Positions 46,912 through 59,401 of a DNA stretch of 64,000 bases are shown in pieces; within the stretch, counting starts at the first letter, position 1, and each line of letters starts with the position of its first letter. Location: positions 248,001-312,000 of the forward strand of contig JADWOT020001247.1 of assembly GCA_036345935.2 (NCBI GenBank). The letters are read 5' to 3'. Made by a program: the position numbers and the translations under genes. The stretch comes from Taenia hydatigena. Taxonomy: Eukaryota; Platyhelminthes; Cestoda; Cyclophyllidea; Taeniidae. Below the pieces are notes generated by a model. The model was not told the origin of the DNA and searched no databases. It saw only the letters and a program-made list of their open reading frames with translations.

Positions 46912-49228
46912 ATGTGTCTCAACGCTTCCCAGTTTTCTCATTCTTCTTTCATCGAACGCATGCACTCAAGTTACACGAGCGGTTATTGCTGTGTGCTCTA
47001 TGCATAGCATGCTTGTAGGAAAGCATGCGATTTCTGCCGACACTCTATTATTGAAGTTGTCTTGCATGAGAAAATCAATTCTTCAGCATTATGTTCATGT
47101 GATAATTTGCCGTGAATTGCACACTTCCTTGCCTTCGTTTTGTTTTTACTAGCAAAAGTAACACATCTGAGAAGATATGCTAACCATTATAGCCACAGGA
47201 AACGGGTGATTGAATTTCGAGGGTAGTGCGTAAAACGATAACAACTTGTAACATAGTGGCATAGTCAAAATTAGTTCACGCAGACTTAATAGCTTTCCTC
47301 TTTTCGTCGACTTCTAGTTGTGTTCAAGTTTTTGATCGCACGGCCTAAAGTTTGCCTCACTTTGCAACCGATGGTAGGCGACTTTAAAATAAACTTATCG
47401 GAATGATTTGCCTTTGGAAGCTGCATGCAATTATTTCACACTGCAATACTTTACCCACTCTCCGACGATTTGGTCAATGCACATTCGACAAATCTATCTG
47501 CCAACGGCCATTTGAGGAACGGTTGCGTCAGACCATGTGATTGCTTATTAGCAGTGAACAGACAACGGTGTGGATGCTATTACTCTAGTGAGTTTTTAAT
47601 GCGCACTAAGGCTTCTGAGGTTCCATTTTATTTCGTTGCGTTTGTAACGGGTAGGCAATGGTAAATCCGGTAATTGTGGTGACCAGGTGACTTTGCAGCA
47701 ATGCGCTGACGTCTCCATAGTACCAATTATTTAAGGCTTTGCATTCCTGATGGACATTAAATCCACACTGGGTTACTCCAATAATGGCTGGTGTGAAATG
47801 CCTCACAGCGTAAAATCACTGGTGCACCGCCTGGAATGGCTTCAGAGGTGTGCAGCTACCTTAGCGCCTCCAACCTGGTTAATCTTCACACGGCCAACTG
47901 AGTATGGAGGTGGATCATTTCTACGTGTCAATTCCCACTCTTGGGTGTCAGCGCATTTAAATTAATTGCGCTTCACAAAACGATTTCGAAGCTCTTTGAC
48001 ATGAGGAGGAGTAGTTGGATTCCAATCGACTCTTTCTAATCGCATTTGAATCCGAGTAACTGTACAATATCATATATTTCGGCCTCTTCCTTAGCTCTTT
48101 ATCAGCACATGATGTCAAAAAGGAACATATTTTAATTTATAGCTTCAAATGCTGCATTTGCCAATCAGTCTCTAGCAAATAAGAAACGATCCTACTGTAG
48201 CCTGCTTGCGTAAAGAAGTGTGGTTACACTAAAAATGTATGGGCTGTATTATAAATCGAATCAGGCTTCTAAAGAAATGCTGCACGCGTTGCGATTTTGA
48301 CTGCGTTGTCCATCTGGTGCGTCCTTTACACTTCGGTAGGTAGGGTTCGCTAGTCACCTTGGGGTTTTTCGCGTCCTGTCAGACAGTAGTTATTACAGTC
48401 GCTTTGAACGGGCAGGAAATAAGTCGAATGAGGTGATATGCCTCTCAGAATTTTCCAAAGGCTTTGGTGGCTCCAACGCCTCTACGCTGATTGCTATATC
48501 AACGAGTTGGCGATTGAATAGTCCTTTTTAGCTGGCCTAGTATGATGAACTAGAATCGATAGGACGTGATTTGTGCAAGAATAAAGCACAGTCAAAAGTA
48601 CATTTTGTACCAACAAAGAGACAACGAAAATGGTCAAATCTTCTGCGTTTTTAAAAGCAGTGATATGCTTATCTCCCTTGCCTCCAAATCGGTTGGTTGG
48701 GTAATTGGGTAGGTAATAAATTTAAAAAATCCGTGCAAATGACAGGCTAAGGATCAGCATGGTGTTCAGATTGGTTCACTTCTGCGCACAGTTGCCGAAA
48801 TCGGAATGACTTCCGTGGTGCAAATATGGCTTGCCGGACAGGCAGAGCAGAGGCCAGCGTAATATTCCTTGGTCACAAGCGCCCATTTTCTGGGCCTCGA
48901 CTGATGAGTCTTGCGCCGAGAGAAGAAAGCGGCACGTGGGGCCTGGCTAATAATGCTGAAAGTCAGGGTCACTTGGTGAACCACCACTCGTCCCCCTTGC
49001 TCGTCGTCGGCTGGAACGCCTGCTTCACAAGGCATCTACCACAAGCGCAGCCTTAAGCACTGTCATGGCGTCAATAAAAGAAGAAGTTATTCGTGCATAC
49101 AGAGTTGCTGAAACCACCGCATTACAGTTGCGAATAATAGACTGATATGAGAAGGAGGTGTACTGCTTGACTACAGCGGATGGCAATGATGAGGAAGAAG
49201 AGGATTAAAAGGAGAATTAGCAGCTGTT
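46912..49228. other. Spacer of the inverted repeat, first part, no gene recognised
   Basis: Short frames only. A GC-richer block at about 48780-49060 is open on both strands (for example SVIFLGHKRPFSGPRLMSLA on +) and is followed by CAATAAAAGAAGAAG, like a poly(A) signal. It may be a processed or retroelement fragment, but no motif confirms this. Confidence 0.35.
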
Positions 49229-49301
49229 GGTCTCGTGGCCTAATGGATAAGGCGTCTGACTTCGGATCAGAAGACTACGGGTTTGAGTCCCGTCGGGGCC
49301 G
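49229..49301 (+). tRNA. tRNA-Arg(TCG), head of repeat copy 2
   Basis: The acceptor pairs GGTCTCG with CGGGGCC. The anticodon arm pairs TCTGA with TCAGA around CTTCGGA, giving anticodon TCG at 49262-49264. The D arm and A box are intact. The B box is GGTTTGAGTCC, with T in place of the usual C56, which would weaken TFIIIC binding and tertiary pairing. It folds fully and might function, but the shared downstream body points to a repeat head. Confidence 0.78.
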
Positions 49302-49625
49302 TAAAATCACCTTATTTCCTCCGCTGCTTGTAGTAGCACCGCATCTGTCCAGCAACGACTAAAACAAGAAGGCACCAGAGCGGAAGAGACAGTCAATCGC
49401 ACTAGAAAGGAGGAGATTAAACTATTAGCATGTCCAGTGGAAGCCTCGAATCCTCGGCATCCACACTATCAGGACAATGCCCAACTTAATCGAACACCTC
49501 TCCACCACCAGTTTCCTACCTTCTTCATTCCTCTCCACTCCCTCTACCATCACCTATTTCCCACGCATTTACCTTCGCACTCACTTCCTGACTCAATTTT
49601 GCATCTAAACCCTCTCCTCTAATCC
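49229..49625 (+). mobile_element. tRNA-Arg-headed SINE-like repeat, copy 2
   Basis: The tRNA head (49229-49301) is followed by the same body as copy 1: GTAAAATCACCTTATTTCCT, then TAGTAGCACCGCATCTGTCC (49330-49349), AAGCCTCGAATCC, and a CT-rich tail. Identity to copy 1 is moderate with small gaps, so the two insertions are not recent relative to each other. It sits inside the spacer of the 553-bp inverted repeat. Confidence 0.68.
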
Positions 49626-50249
49626 GGTGCTATGCTTTGCTGCGGTGAGATGTGGAATGACTTATCTGGTAGTTAAGGTGTGACTGGATGAATTGGCGCA
49701 TTTGGCGTGCCTCTACTGCTGGTCGCTCATACCACACTAGACTGACGGTGCGAATCTGTAAGTTGATGGGTCGGTTGCAGTGACTGATGAATGGTTGAGG
49801 AATGAGGCATGATGCGGCAGAGCAGAGAAGAGCAGGCGTTATTTCATTCATATACAAATTCAACGTTATCGATCTTTTGCAGCTCACTCGTCCCATCGGC
49901 AAACACACCTGTTGGACATTCGCAGAACGTGAAGTTAAATGCGCATCGCCCTGAGGCTACTGGCTAGGAAAGAGAGAAGTGGCAAAGTCCATTTGTGATT
50001 CGAGGATGAAATTGAATGAGCAATCAATCACATGTATTTATAAGTAGGTAATAAAGTAGATGAGCAGATGAAAATACTAAAGAGGCGAATAGAGAGAATG
50101 AATGATTGCTCGTGCATTTTGCAGAACTTATTCTGAGAGACGAATAGGCACCAGAATTTCCCATGACTCCCATTTCATCGAAGGTTGCTCAGCTTGTTGC
50201 CGGCCAGCGAGAGCAGTACTTAGTTGGGCACTGCTTTTAGCACTTAGGA

Positions 50250-50650
50250 GAATGTGACGAGAAGAAGAAGGCGTGGGGACATAAGAAGGGAATATGAGGG
50301 AGTGAGTGTGAAGGTAAGGGAGTAAGAAGCAGTTCGTAGTGAGAGAATGAAGGAAAAATGTGAGTAGAGTATTGGTTTTGGTGGTGGTGGTGGTGGCGTC
50401 AAGGATTCAAGCCGCTCACCAGGCATGATAACTTCCCACCTCCCAATTTTGGTCGATTTTTTGCCTCCCTCCACCTAGCGACACAGTAAGTAGTACGTGC
50501 ATCCCTCTTAATGCAGTTCGTTGTTAGACATACATGGTGCCACTGCAAGCAGAGGAGTAGATGGAGAATCCCTACGGCTTTGGTGGTATTCTAGGCCAAA
50601 ATCTTTTGATCCGTAGTCTGATGCCCTATCCATTAGGCCGCGGGTTCATC
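50250..50650 (-). mobile_element. tRNA-Arg-headed SINE-like repeat, copy 3, degenerate
   Basis: On -, GGCCTAATGGATAGGGCATC and ACTACGGATC give a recognisable D arm and anticodon region. The anticodon stem has a mismatch and the T arm is scrambled. The body follows: TGCAGTGGCACCATGTATGT, then ATCATGCCTGGTGAGCGGCT, then a CACCACCAC run and a CT-rich tail. The order matches copies 1 and 2. It faces copy 2 tail to tail about 600 bp away. The tRNA part is no longer functional. Confidence 0.65.
50380..50398. repeat. Short GGT trinucleotide run
   Basis: About six GGT units lie within the body of repeat copy 3. In the repeat's own orientation it is a CCA/CAC run that separates the conserved body from the CT-rich tail. 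Confidence 0.7.
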
Positions 50651-51004
50651 GAGCCCATTTTCTCTTTTTACCTCTTTCTCACCTCCATCATCAACATCAT
50701 CACCTGCTGTTGCTTCTGCAACTAAGAAGCACACTTCCCCCTCAAACCGATCCACTCTTTGCAACGGTAATGCAATAGCGCTAATGTTTTCGTAAGTACA
50801 AACTCCTTCTGCTCCCAATCGCGCCTGCAGCAGTGAAAGCAGTTGCGTTTGCTGCAGATGCATTCTGAAGCGGACATGCCAGCGCGCGACAAATGGGCGG
50901 TAAGGGGGGGTGGTGGTCATCACATCTGCCGTGGGGGTAACAGCGGTGACGATACCATTAAGTGGTGGTCTGCATTCGGGATTTTAAGAAGCGCTGAGAC
51001 CCAC

Positions 51005-51557
51005 GTGCCTCGGAAAAGCACCTACCTTGGCAGCATGCAGGCCGAAGGAAGTGAATGACAAGTAAGCGGTTGCTTCAATTGTTCTTAGGTAGTGTCACCA
51101 ATAACAAGCCCTTGATTTTATCGAAAGAAAAGTATGAAGTAGGTCGACGGTTTCTTGTCTTATGCACATCAGAGTTCACTTTAATTTTGCGGGATGCAAT
51201 GTTCCAGTTTCATTCCAATTCGTCCCATCTTATGTCGCTTCATCGTTTTCACCCTCGGGCGCATGCAACAAGGTCCGATCACCACATACATGCGCACGTC
51301 TCGGAAGTGGCTACTGTGGCGCATCTGCGGGTAAGTAAACTTTACTTACATTACGCAATCTTCGTCAGGGTGTATAATCGACTTGGTTTTTGCACCCTAA
51401 TTAGAATATCGACCCCACAATGTAGGGGCAAATTCGCACAAATGCTAGAATTTGATGTACTGAGTATTTTTAGCCATATGCTATGTAATTCGGTCGAGCC
51501 ATGGCTGGGTGAGGGATTCTGTAATGGGTAATGATTCACTGTCTCAGCTGTAAGTGT
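51005..51557. repeat. Right 553-bp arm of the near-perfect inverted repeat
   Basis: This is the inverted partner of 46359-46911, with a spacer of 4,093 bp. The arm includes one complete exon candidate with both splice sites and some intron on each side. Such high identity implies a recent duplication or ongoing gene conversion between arms. Confidence 0.95.
51091..51330 (+). CDS. Internal exon, possibly FHA domain
   Basis: The acceptor CTTCAATTGTTCTTAG is followed by an exon of about 240 bases and the strong donor CGG|GTAAGT. Only one frame is open across it. It starts GSVTNNKPLILSKEKYEVGR and continues RFLVLCTSEFTLILRDAMFQ then FHSNSSHLMSL. The order (a strand before L-x4-Y-x-VGR, a later L-I-L-x-D, then an aromatic and H) resembles the start of an FHA phosphothreonine-binding domain. 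The usual SRxHA signature is replaced by FQFHSN, so the match is suggestive only. The open frame runs on to 51531 through the donor, but the conserved-looking part ends at it. An identical inverted copy lies at 46.6-46.8 kb. Confidence 0.42.
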
Positions 51558-54500
51558 GATATGCTCGCTTAAACACGAAAACTGGATCAAATTTATACCA
51601 TCTCTGCCTATTTAATGGCAGTCGATTCAAAAATCTTGCCTACTGAAACAGGAATTTTACTATTTTGTCAAGAATCCTTAACGTATTTGACAGGAGTCCT
51701 TCATAGTAATTAATGATTCATGCATGGCTTTATCAATGTATTGTTTGACTAGGTGACAGACTGAGTAAAGTTCTGTAACTTTCTTTAATACAACTCGGAG
51801 TTTTAATGAAATAATGGGCGACCCACTCATTCCCCCTTTCACCTACTTCGATGTGTGAAAGTTTGAGCTATACATTTGTTGGAAGTCAGAAGAATGAGTG
51901 GCCTGAGTGTTATTGGCGCACACTCATGCTCTACCGATTTAAAAGGCATGCATATATGTATGTTCGATGTTTTTGAAGAATAGCGTGTACTTCGTAAAAT
52001 CTGTTCCTCTTAAGCACTGAAGAGGCAATAAATGGATCCCGGCCCATGCCTACTTGGCAGATATAGTCAGGGGCACGAAAATCAATGCTGTACCGTAGCA
52101 GGGTAAACCCACGCAGTAACATACTAAATCATTTTGGAAACTTGAAAACACATACTGCTAATTGTATTTGAGCACAATTCATAAGCCAAATGTGAATCTT
52201 AGGTCCTATTTTGATGCCATATTACCGTACGTATAGAGTTTGCTTAGATATCAGTACTTAACAAGTTGTCGTTTGCACCGATGCCATTGCTCGTCTTAAA
52301 AGTAATTGTCCTACTTATGCGGACGTATCGATGCACGTTGTCGTAGTATAGGCCACGCTTCAGTGCTGCCGACCACTCACAAACAGCGGATCACACTAAC
52401 TCCACTATACAGGCACTGCCAAGCTTTAAGCATCACGTCTACCTTACTCTGTGGAAGGGTATCATTTTGCGTCCGATCCTCAGACAAAAGTCACGTATTG
52501 CACAGCTTGGCTTTACTTACAAATAGCCGTAGAACGCAATTAACTAAACTTACCAGGAACAAACGACTTCGATATGGGTGGTAGTCCTCTGCAGAAAAAC
52601 ATCTTACTCCGCAAGTTACCAACGCTTGGTAACGCATCATCAACGAGGCAATAGGCTTTGGATCCTTTGCTGTTCTCATTAACACCAAATCATGAAATAT
52701 GCAAGCGCTCGTCTACACTCGACACATTTGAGGGGTCAAAATCCTTAGCTTCTTTTCACATAATTCCGTGATTTCATCATATTTATCGTTATCTTCTGCT
52801 TTGGAATTGGCATAGCATGAATGTCTATCACTGTCTTGGGAATCCTTAAGGTCCTTGTACCCTTACGGCATTAGTAACACATGAATAACGTGCCAGCGCT
52901 GCCGTTTCAGATATTCCAGTGGCATCAAAAATTGACGGGTTTCACCTAACACTAACTTTAATTCTCAGAAATTTCAATATATCAGCATTAAAAGTAGAAT
53001 GCTTTACGTAAATTCGCACAGAAGCACCTATTTTTGCATCAAAAGGTGGGAATGAATTAGCAATATGTTTCTTTTGATTCATAGCTTGGCGAAGTTGGAA
53101 GCCGATCGTAACCCTTGGAATTCTCCCATCCACTTGTTTTAGGTATTTGCGTCTACTTAAACTTTAAAAGGACGGTCGTACATCGCTAGGTTCCCTTCTG
53201 CGCCAAACATATCCAAATATTGATTCACTGTCACATTTATAGGGTTGTTTTGATTGGTTACGTACGCAATGAGGTGTAGCCACAATTTTCTTCATATTTA
53301 ACAAACACATAGCGGTATACTTGAAGACCGTAGTTAATTTTAGAAGGCTGGGTAAAGCAATAGAAAGCACATGTAAATTGTTGTAACAAATTCTAAATGT
53401 TTAGACAGTCTAAAAATCAAAACAAAACAGAGGCCCTTATTGTGAGAAAAGAATGCGGCGCAAGATATGAAATGTGAGACTGGTAAGCAAAAAGGCAGAT
53501 AAACAATGTTTCAGAACAAAAGTTTTCGGAAGGGACGAGATACACTTTGATGCTGTTGGAAAGCACATTTGCCAACTTCGCACTATGGAAATTCTAATTT
53601 TGAACTTAGTTTCTGCCAACTGCCGATAATTGGGTGAAAAGCGAAAATTTCGTTGCCAAGCTTGAACGTCAGATCAACGACTGCATCTGTTACATAGAGC
53701 AGCAACCATCCACTTCATGAGAATAATGATTTGCAATGCTGGTGTCAAATGTTTTACCACCTATGAAATTTGCTTAAGCAGCAAAACGACGCTTCGCTCA
53801 AGAATCTGGGAGTAAGATGAAATTGACCAAACAATACCGTTTTCAATATCTGAATGGAAGTGGGAGCAAGCTAAGAACGTGTTTATGAAATACTTTTCTG
53901 TAGTAAGCTTCTTTAATTGAAATCCGTTACAACGGAATTGTCGCAGCAATGGAATTTAAATTTTTATGGTTGCAAATTAGTAAGTATTTGATTTGTTGCA
54001 CAGCGCTACTCATCAGATTGATCAAAGATATTGCTTGTGAATGGCGTGAAGGCGTTGGTTTAAATAATGTAGTATTGAGAAGAACTGATAACAATGCCGG
54101 CATTAAAGCATAGTCTTTTCTTAAAAACAGAAAGGTTGGAACTTGCGAACTGCTGATGAATATTAGGGCGCATTAGTTTAAAAAATGGCTGAAGGCGTTA
54201 TCTGTGAATTGTTAAACTTGCTCTTATAAAATCAGAAGCGTGCGTTTTAAAGATGTCTCCACTTGCGGATAACGCACTGCAGTGATGGCACTTAAATTAT
54301 CTAATGTCTGAAAGAAAAAGATTTGGCAATCATTCTACTCATCCTCGTTCACCAACACAGCTGGTTTATTTGCGATGCTATATTTTGCGAAACACTACTT
54401 GTGAAACTAAAACCAATGTTTTTTGTTTAAATTCAAACATGTAGAGCTTACAAAGTAATAAACGCACTTATAAATTGCAGAAGATGGTAACTTGGGTCCG

Positions 54501-55020
54501 AAGAGTTAGCATTACAGCTGTGCTGCATTAAAAATCCAAAAGTGTTAACTGTATGATGCTGACCAGGCGCTTTTTGTGCTGCTGGTACCCATACAGCTTC
54601 CTTGCTGAAATACCACCAAAAGCTATATTGTATGCAATGGGGATGCATAACTGGTATCATTGTTGATACTTGGTGGACTTACACTGGTGTGTCTCTCAAG
54701 CGTGGCGGACTAATGGGTTGCCATCCGGAAAGGTTGCTTCACACTGCTCACACGCTGAATAGCTTTCTTTTCACAAAAGAAGATAGGAACAATGACAAAA
54801 GATATCAAATTTTGTTCTGCACAACTAAGTGGCAAAACATTCCATGGAGCGTGTTTCTGTTCACAACGGATTAATAATGCCATCTTAAATAAGGCTTTGT
54901 TGAAATCATTCAAGACAGCAAATATTGTGGACCATTGTGCATATTTTGGCTGTTAGAAGTAATGCACTTAGTGCCAATTCAAAAAAAAATCAGTTTTCTG
55001 ATGTTGTACACCTCCATATG
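51558..55020. other. No gene recognised
   Basis: Frames of 60-92 codons occur, for example 54602-54874 on + (YCMQWGCITGIIVDTWWTYT). They lack motifs and paired splice signals. No repeat shared with the rest of the window was seen. Confidence 0.4.
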
Positions 55021-55026
55021 AAATAA

Positions 55027-55315
55027 CTCACACAGAGGCAGTCAAGCAGATCCAAGTAGGCGGTCAGCCCGTAGATCACATGGATGATGGGCATGTACCA
55101 ACGGGTCATCCGACAGCGCACGAGTCCACGTTGGATCAGTCTCATCATCCACCTGATGGCCTCTACGCTTTCACCTTAACCCGTATTATCTATCGTATTC
55201 TTCCGCCCTCCTCGTTCCATTCTTGCCTTAGACTGGACATAGACTTAGCTGCTGACTTGAGTTATGCATTCATCGCCAAATCGCATGAGTTAAAATTTAC
55301 CATCCGATCCTACCG
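55027..55315 (+). CDS. Possible His/Pro-rich exon, unidentified
   Basis: After an ACACAG acceptor near 55026 the frame reads AVKQIQVGGQPVDHMDDGHV and PTGHPTAHESTLDQSHHPPD, then a hydrophobic stretch and IAKSHELKFTIRSYR. A donor-like CCG|GTGACT follows at 55316, next to an in-frame stop. The His/Asp/Pro-rich part is low in complexity but uses mixed codons. No family is recognised. Confidence 0.25.
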
Positions 55316-56794
55316 GTGACTTGTACGAGATTATCTGCAAACTCGCCAAGCACGAGAGAATCCAGCAGGTCTCTAAAAGGCCTCATAAATACAGCGATAT
55401 GGGTTTTCGGTGACGTCACAATAAACTGCAGGTTTATGGAAAGACCCACTACGTTCTTTAGTTCAGGAGATCTTCGAAGCCATCAGCACGTACCGAAGGT
55501 TATGCCTAAATGCAAGAGTATAACCTTCAAGGATTAAATTTGCTCGTGAAGCTAAACAGATAGTCGAGAAATGGGTCAGTCTACTACATAAGCTCTTTTG
55601 TTATATTAGAGTGTGGTGTTTTGACAATAAACTATCGGTCCATGAGGCTTTCATACCACCAAAATGGTTTTGTAGGTGCTTCAATTAGTGTTTATATTTA
55701 TTATGGAACCTCAAGCACCAACTTAGAGGCGCTTGGAATAGTCCAGCTGCCCTCAAGTGGTAAGCTCATCGATTCAGCGAGTTTTTCTTGCTTAGGAATG
55801 AAGTGCGTAATGAACGAGAAAAGTTTGATCCCTCGCCCTTTCTCTTAATCTGAAAAGAGCTTAAACTTACCAGGATATGCCAACGCAACTATACTGCAAT
55901 AGAAGCACATCGATCAAAAAGGACGTAGTCGGCACCACAGAAACAATCGAGGCTATGAATCGAATACGTCTTAAATATCCCCATTCACACCTTCAAGCCA
56001 ATCTACATTTTTGGATAAGCATGTATTATACAAATAAAATTTTCACAGCTTGAACACACAGCCGTTACCTTTAGAGTTGCTTTACGGTAGAACCTGACCG
56101 TGAACAAAAATCATTTGGATTCTCTAGTAGCAAGGTGGCTAAAGATATTCGCATGACTAAGGTGCGAATAATTAGGCACAGCATAAGCGCAACCATTTAT
56201 GCACTTACACAAAAATTAGCACTTATCCAAGATTGTGCGGTACAAGAATGCTTGTTGTTGTGTAAATATACGGATTTCGTTTGAATGCATTGATGGATTC
56301 AATAATTGCACGGCTCTGTGTACGAGTAGCTTGTGACTTATCTATGATCTTTTGCTGCGGGGTGTTTGTTATCTAACTAACTCGTCGTGCGGCAGACTCA
56401 GGCGATTCAGAAAAACGGATGCTATCATTCGTGGTCCCGCCCCTCACACGATTTTATCATGTGCATCGAGTAAATGGACGCTAAGCTTTAAGGTATTCGC
56501 TTCGTATTGTTAATGAGTTTAGCTGGAGAGGAACATTGTCGAAGTGTATGATAGACTTGTGTGCGAGGGCAAATTCGTCATCCGTTTGGCTAAATCTGCT
56601 CGAGATGTCGTCCTTTGTAAGGTAAATTGCAGGCATTTCCGAGGCATTATACGCTAGGTTAGACCGGATTTGGCTCCTCAGGTGTGTCGCTTTCTGTGTG
56701 CGATCAGAGAACGAAAAAACTGACGTACGATCTTTGTCAGGTTTGGGTGGTCGATTCTCCGAGGTATGCAACCGCAGTAATCTGAAGTTCGTAG

Positions 56795-57520
56795 ATGTCA
56801 TATGTTGATAAACTTGTAATTGAGAAGTGGCGCGATTATCCCTTGAACAAACCGTTTCCACATCATCTTAGGAGTCTGCGTATAAGTAATGCAAATCCTC
56901 ACAGATTTGACAATCGTATTTTAGGATTGGCGAATTTATCTGTGTTGAGCAGGGAGAAGAGTCGAATTTTGTCAGTTCCCAAGGCTGTAGAGTGCTTACA
57001 TCTAACTTGTCCCCTGCCTGAAGTCAAATGTGATGGTGACTTGGCCGAGTGTATCGAGGGACTCTGCTCTGGCCAGCAGCCTTCGTTATTTGGACTTGTC
57101 GGAGAGAGAATCGCTTGGTTGCCGGAGGACTTTTGGAATCTGGAGAATCTGAAAAGTCTGCTTATAACGAGTAACTGGAGTGATGTGATGTTTACCGATC
57201 ATCATGCTGGCGATTGACTAAAAAGTGCGTAATGAGTATTTCTTGGTGCATATATACAATCCCCTAGTTGGATTGCCAGCGGCCAACTTACGGGATGGAG
57301 AAGCTTAGAAATCTTCAGCTGAAGAATAGTAGACTACGCTACCTGCTCTATGCTGTATCCCAATTTCGGGGCTGGAGACACTGAATCTGTCTGACAATTC
57401 CTAGATGGCGCCTTTCCCTCCGATGGAGTGCGGTGAAGGTCTCAAAAGTCTTCTTTCCTTGGCGTCAGTGGCATTGCTGCAGAACTATGGACATCTGTAG
57501 GTGGTTGGATATGGTAGTGT
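56795..57520 (+). pseudogene. Leucine-rich-repeat protein relic
   Basis: The frame 56795-57217 (140 codons) includes LRSLRISNANPHRFDNRILG, LANLSVLS and, near its end, AWLPEDFWNLENLKSLLITS. This is the consensus LPxxFxxLxxLxxLxLxxN of plant-type and Ras-suppressor-type leucine-rich repeats. After the stop, more repeat units appear in other frames: MEKLRNLQLKNSRLRYLL at 57296-57349 and GLETLNLSDNS at about 57370-57402, the latter followed directly by TAG. The unit spacing is kept while the frame changes, so this is a decayed gene or a gene whose short introns were missed. LRR proteins bind other proteins; no partner can be named. Confidence 0.5.
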
Positions 57521-59400
57521 CGTCCCTGTGGATCGTGATGTGGATGCGACCTAACTGTGATACCAAATGACCGATACGTAGTCTAGAATGTGTACAATTG
57601 AGTGGCATTTGAGGCAAATGTCTCGCAGTTTAGTGCCATAAGGTGGAGTGGGAGATGACACTGAAGCTTCAGTGTCTGTAGACTGCCGGGGACGGAGTCG
57701 CAGCTGCCCCGGGACGTGGGATCGCGATTCCAGATACTGCGCGGCCGCTTCCGATGTCGTCGCATTTGCGGTGTGGAGGCAGGTTGGAATGTAGAGTACA
57801 TTGAACTGGAGCACATCGAGTGCCTCCGTTTCTTCTCATCGGTAAGGAGAAATGAGGTGAGCCCTGTCTGCATCCGCTACTGCTGTTCATCCTATTGCGG
57901 CATTCGAGTGCGAGTGTTCGAGCACTTCAACTAGGTGTGGGAGAAGACGAGATCTCGCTTTGTAACGCTAAAGAAGTGGACATTTGGCGTTGCTTGCTGG
58001 TCCACGAGCATCGCTTCTCAAAATCAGAGCATATTTGTCCGATGAGACCTTCAGCATTACACGCTGGGTATGCCACGGCACGACAAGTGCCACTTAATTT
58101 TGTGCTGGCTTCATTTTTATTTATTACGACAAAGGTCTGTCACACTTGTCGTGGTACGATGCGCAAATCGACCAACACAGTGGCAATGTGACTTGCTTAC
58201 ATTCCTCAAGACCCGCAAACCCAAGCTGGAGTCAGATTAGTACCTGGAAGAGACATTTGCTTGTCTATCAAGAGTCTTGATAAGCAGTTACATGAATTCG
58301 GACAGTGAGCAAGAAGGCGAACGCGGTTCCGATATTCCTCGAATTCCCACTTCCCTATTCTCTATCCCAAAGCCAAGTGTGCGTTTTCATTGAGGAAGCT
58401 CTAACGCCCCTAACCAACTGTGCTAGGCGCTACAATGGAGTTCGTCTTCACAATTACCGCCACACAAACAATTTTACAAGTTCAAACTGTGCACTGATTG
58501 GGTCTCCAGAAGTTGACAATGTCAGCGCCGTGTGTGTACTCACAAAAATGGGGCCGCAGTGGTGGTGGCCCCGACAAGGATGTAAAGAGAACCATGTAAT
58601 TACGACTGGAATCTTCACTGATACACAGATACAGAAGCAAACAATTGCATCATTTAAGCGCGTGTATTAGTGTCGGAGCGATCGAGCATTTCCTCAATTC
58701 ACTGTAATGTGCTCAAGCCCACCGTTGAAGTCTGTGAGGCTGGGGTGTTTGAAAACTTACAACTTCTTTCTTCGTTACACGTCTTTTGCTGTGAACCTGC
58801 GATATTGCACATATCTGTCATCCTTGATTAGGTAAGGTTGAATTGTAAATAAAAAATTTGGGAGAAACATAAAATGATTTGAATGAAAAGGTAGAATCGC
58901 TGACAGTGAAAGGAAAAACTTCGTGACTAGTGCTGTGGTACTCACTTTAACATCTAGGTGACACCAGAAATCATGGTCTGACCTTACACCAATTGTCTAC
59001 GCGCATTTATCTCACGTAATATACACTAGAATTGATTTGTACGCTACATTTATTGTACCAACATTTGCGGTTCGTATGCTTGTGCCTGGAAACGAAGATT
59101 GATAGCCGTATAGAGGGATAGATGGGTTGGTTCCGCACATTCTCCGGTAAAAATTGACCAAGCAGTTCCTAGCCAAACATGTCACACATCAATTCAAACC
59201 AGTTTTGTGGTCGCATTACCTCCCACCCTTTTGGTAAGGCGAAACACTACTCACCTACTCCACTTCAGTCACTACTGTGATGTTCCCGTCGGTGTAGAGT
59301 TAGGAGACTTGGGAAGCATGCACACAGCCATTGCATAGTTTTTCGCAGGGAGCTTAATAGGCCAATAAACTGTGGTCGAAATATCGTTTGTGTGATTGCA
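57521..59400. other. No gene firmly recognised
   Basis: An open frame on + at 58305-58670 (121 codons) contains ALIGSPEVDNVSAVCVLTKM followed by GPQWWWPRQGCKENHVITTG, which looks coding but has no known motif. Frames on - at 57873-57583 overlap + frames of similar quality. Splice edges are unclear. Confidence 0.3.
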
Positions 59401-59401
59401 G

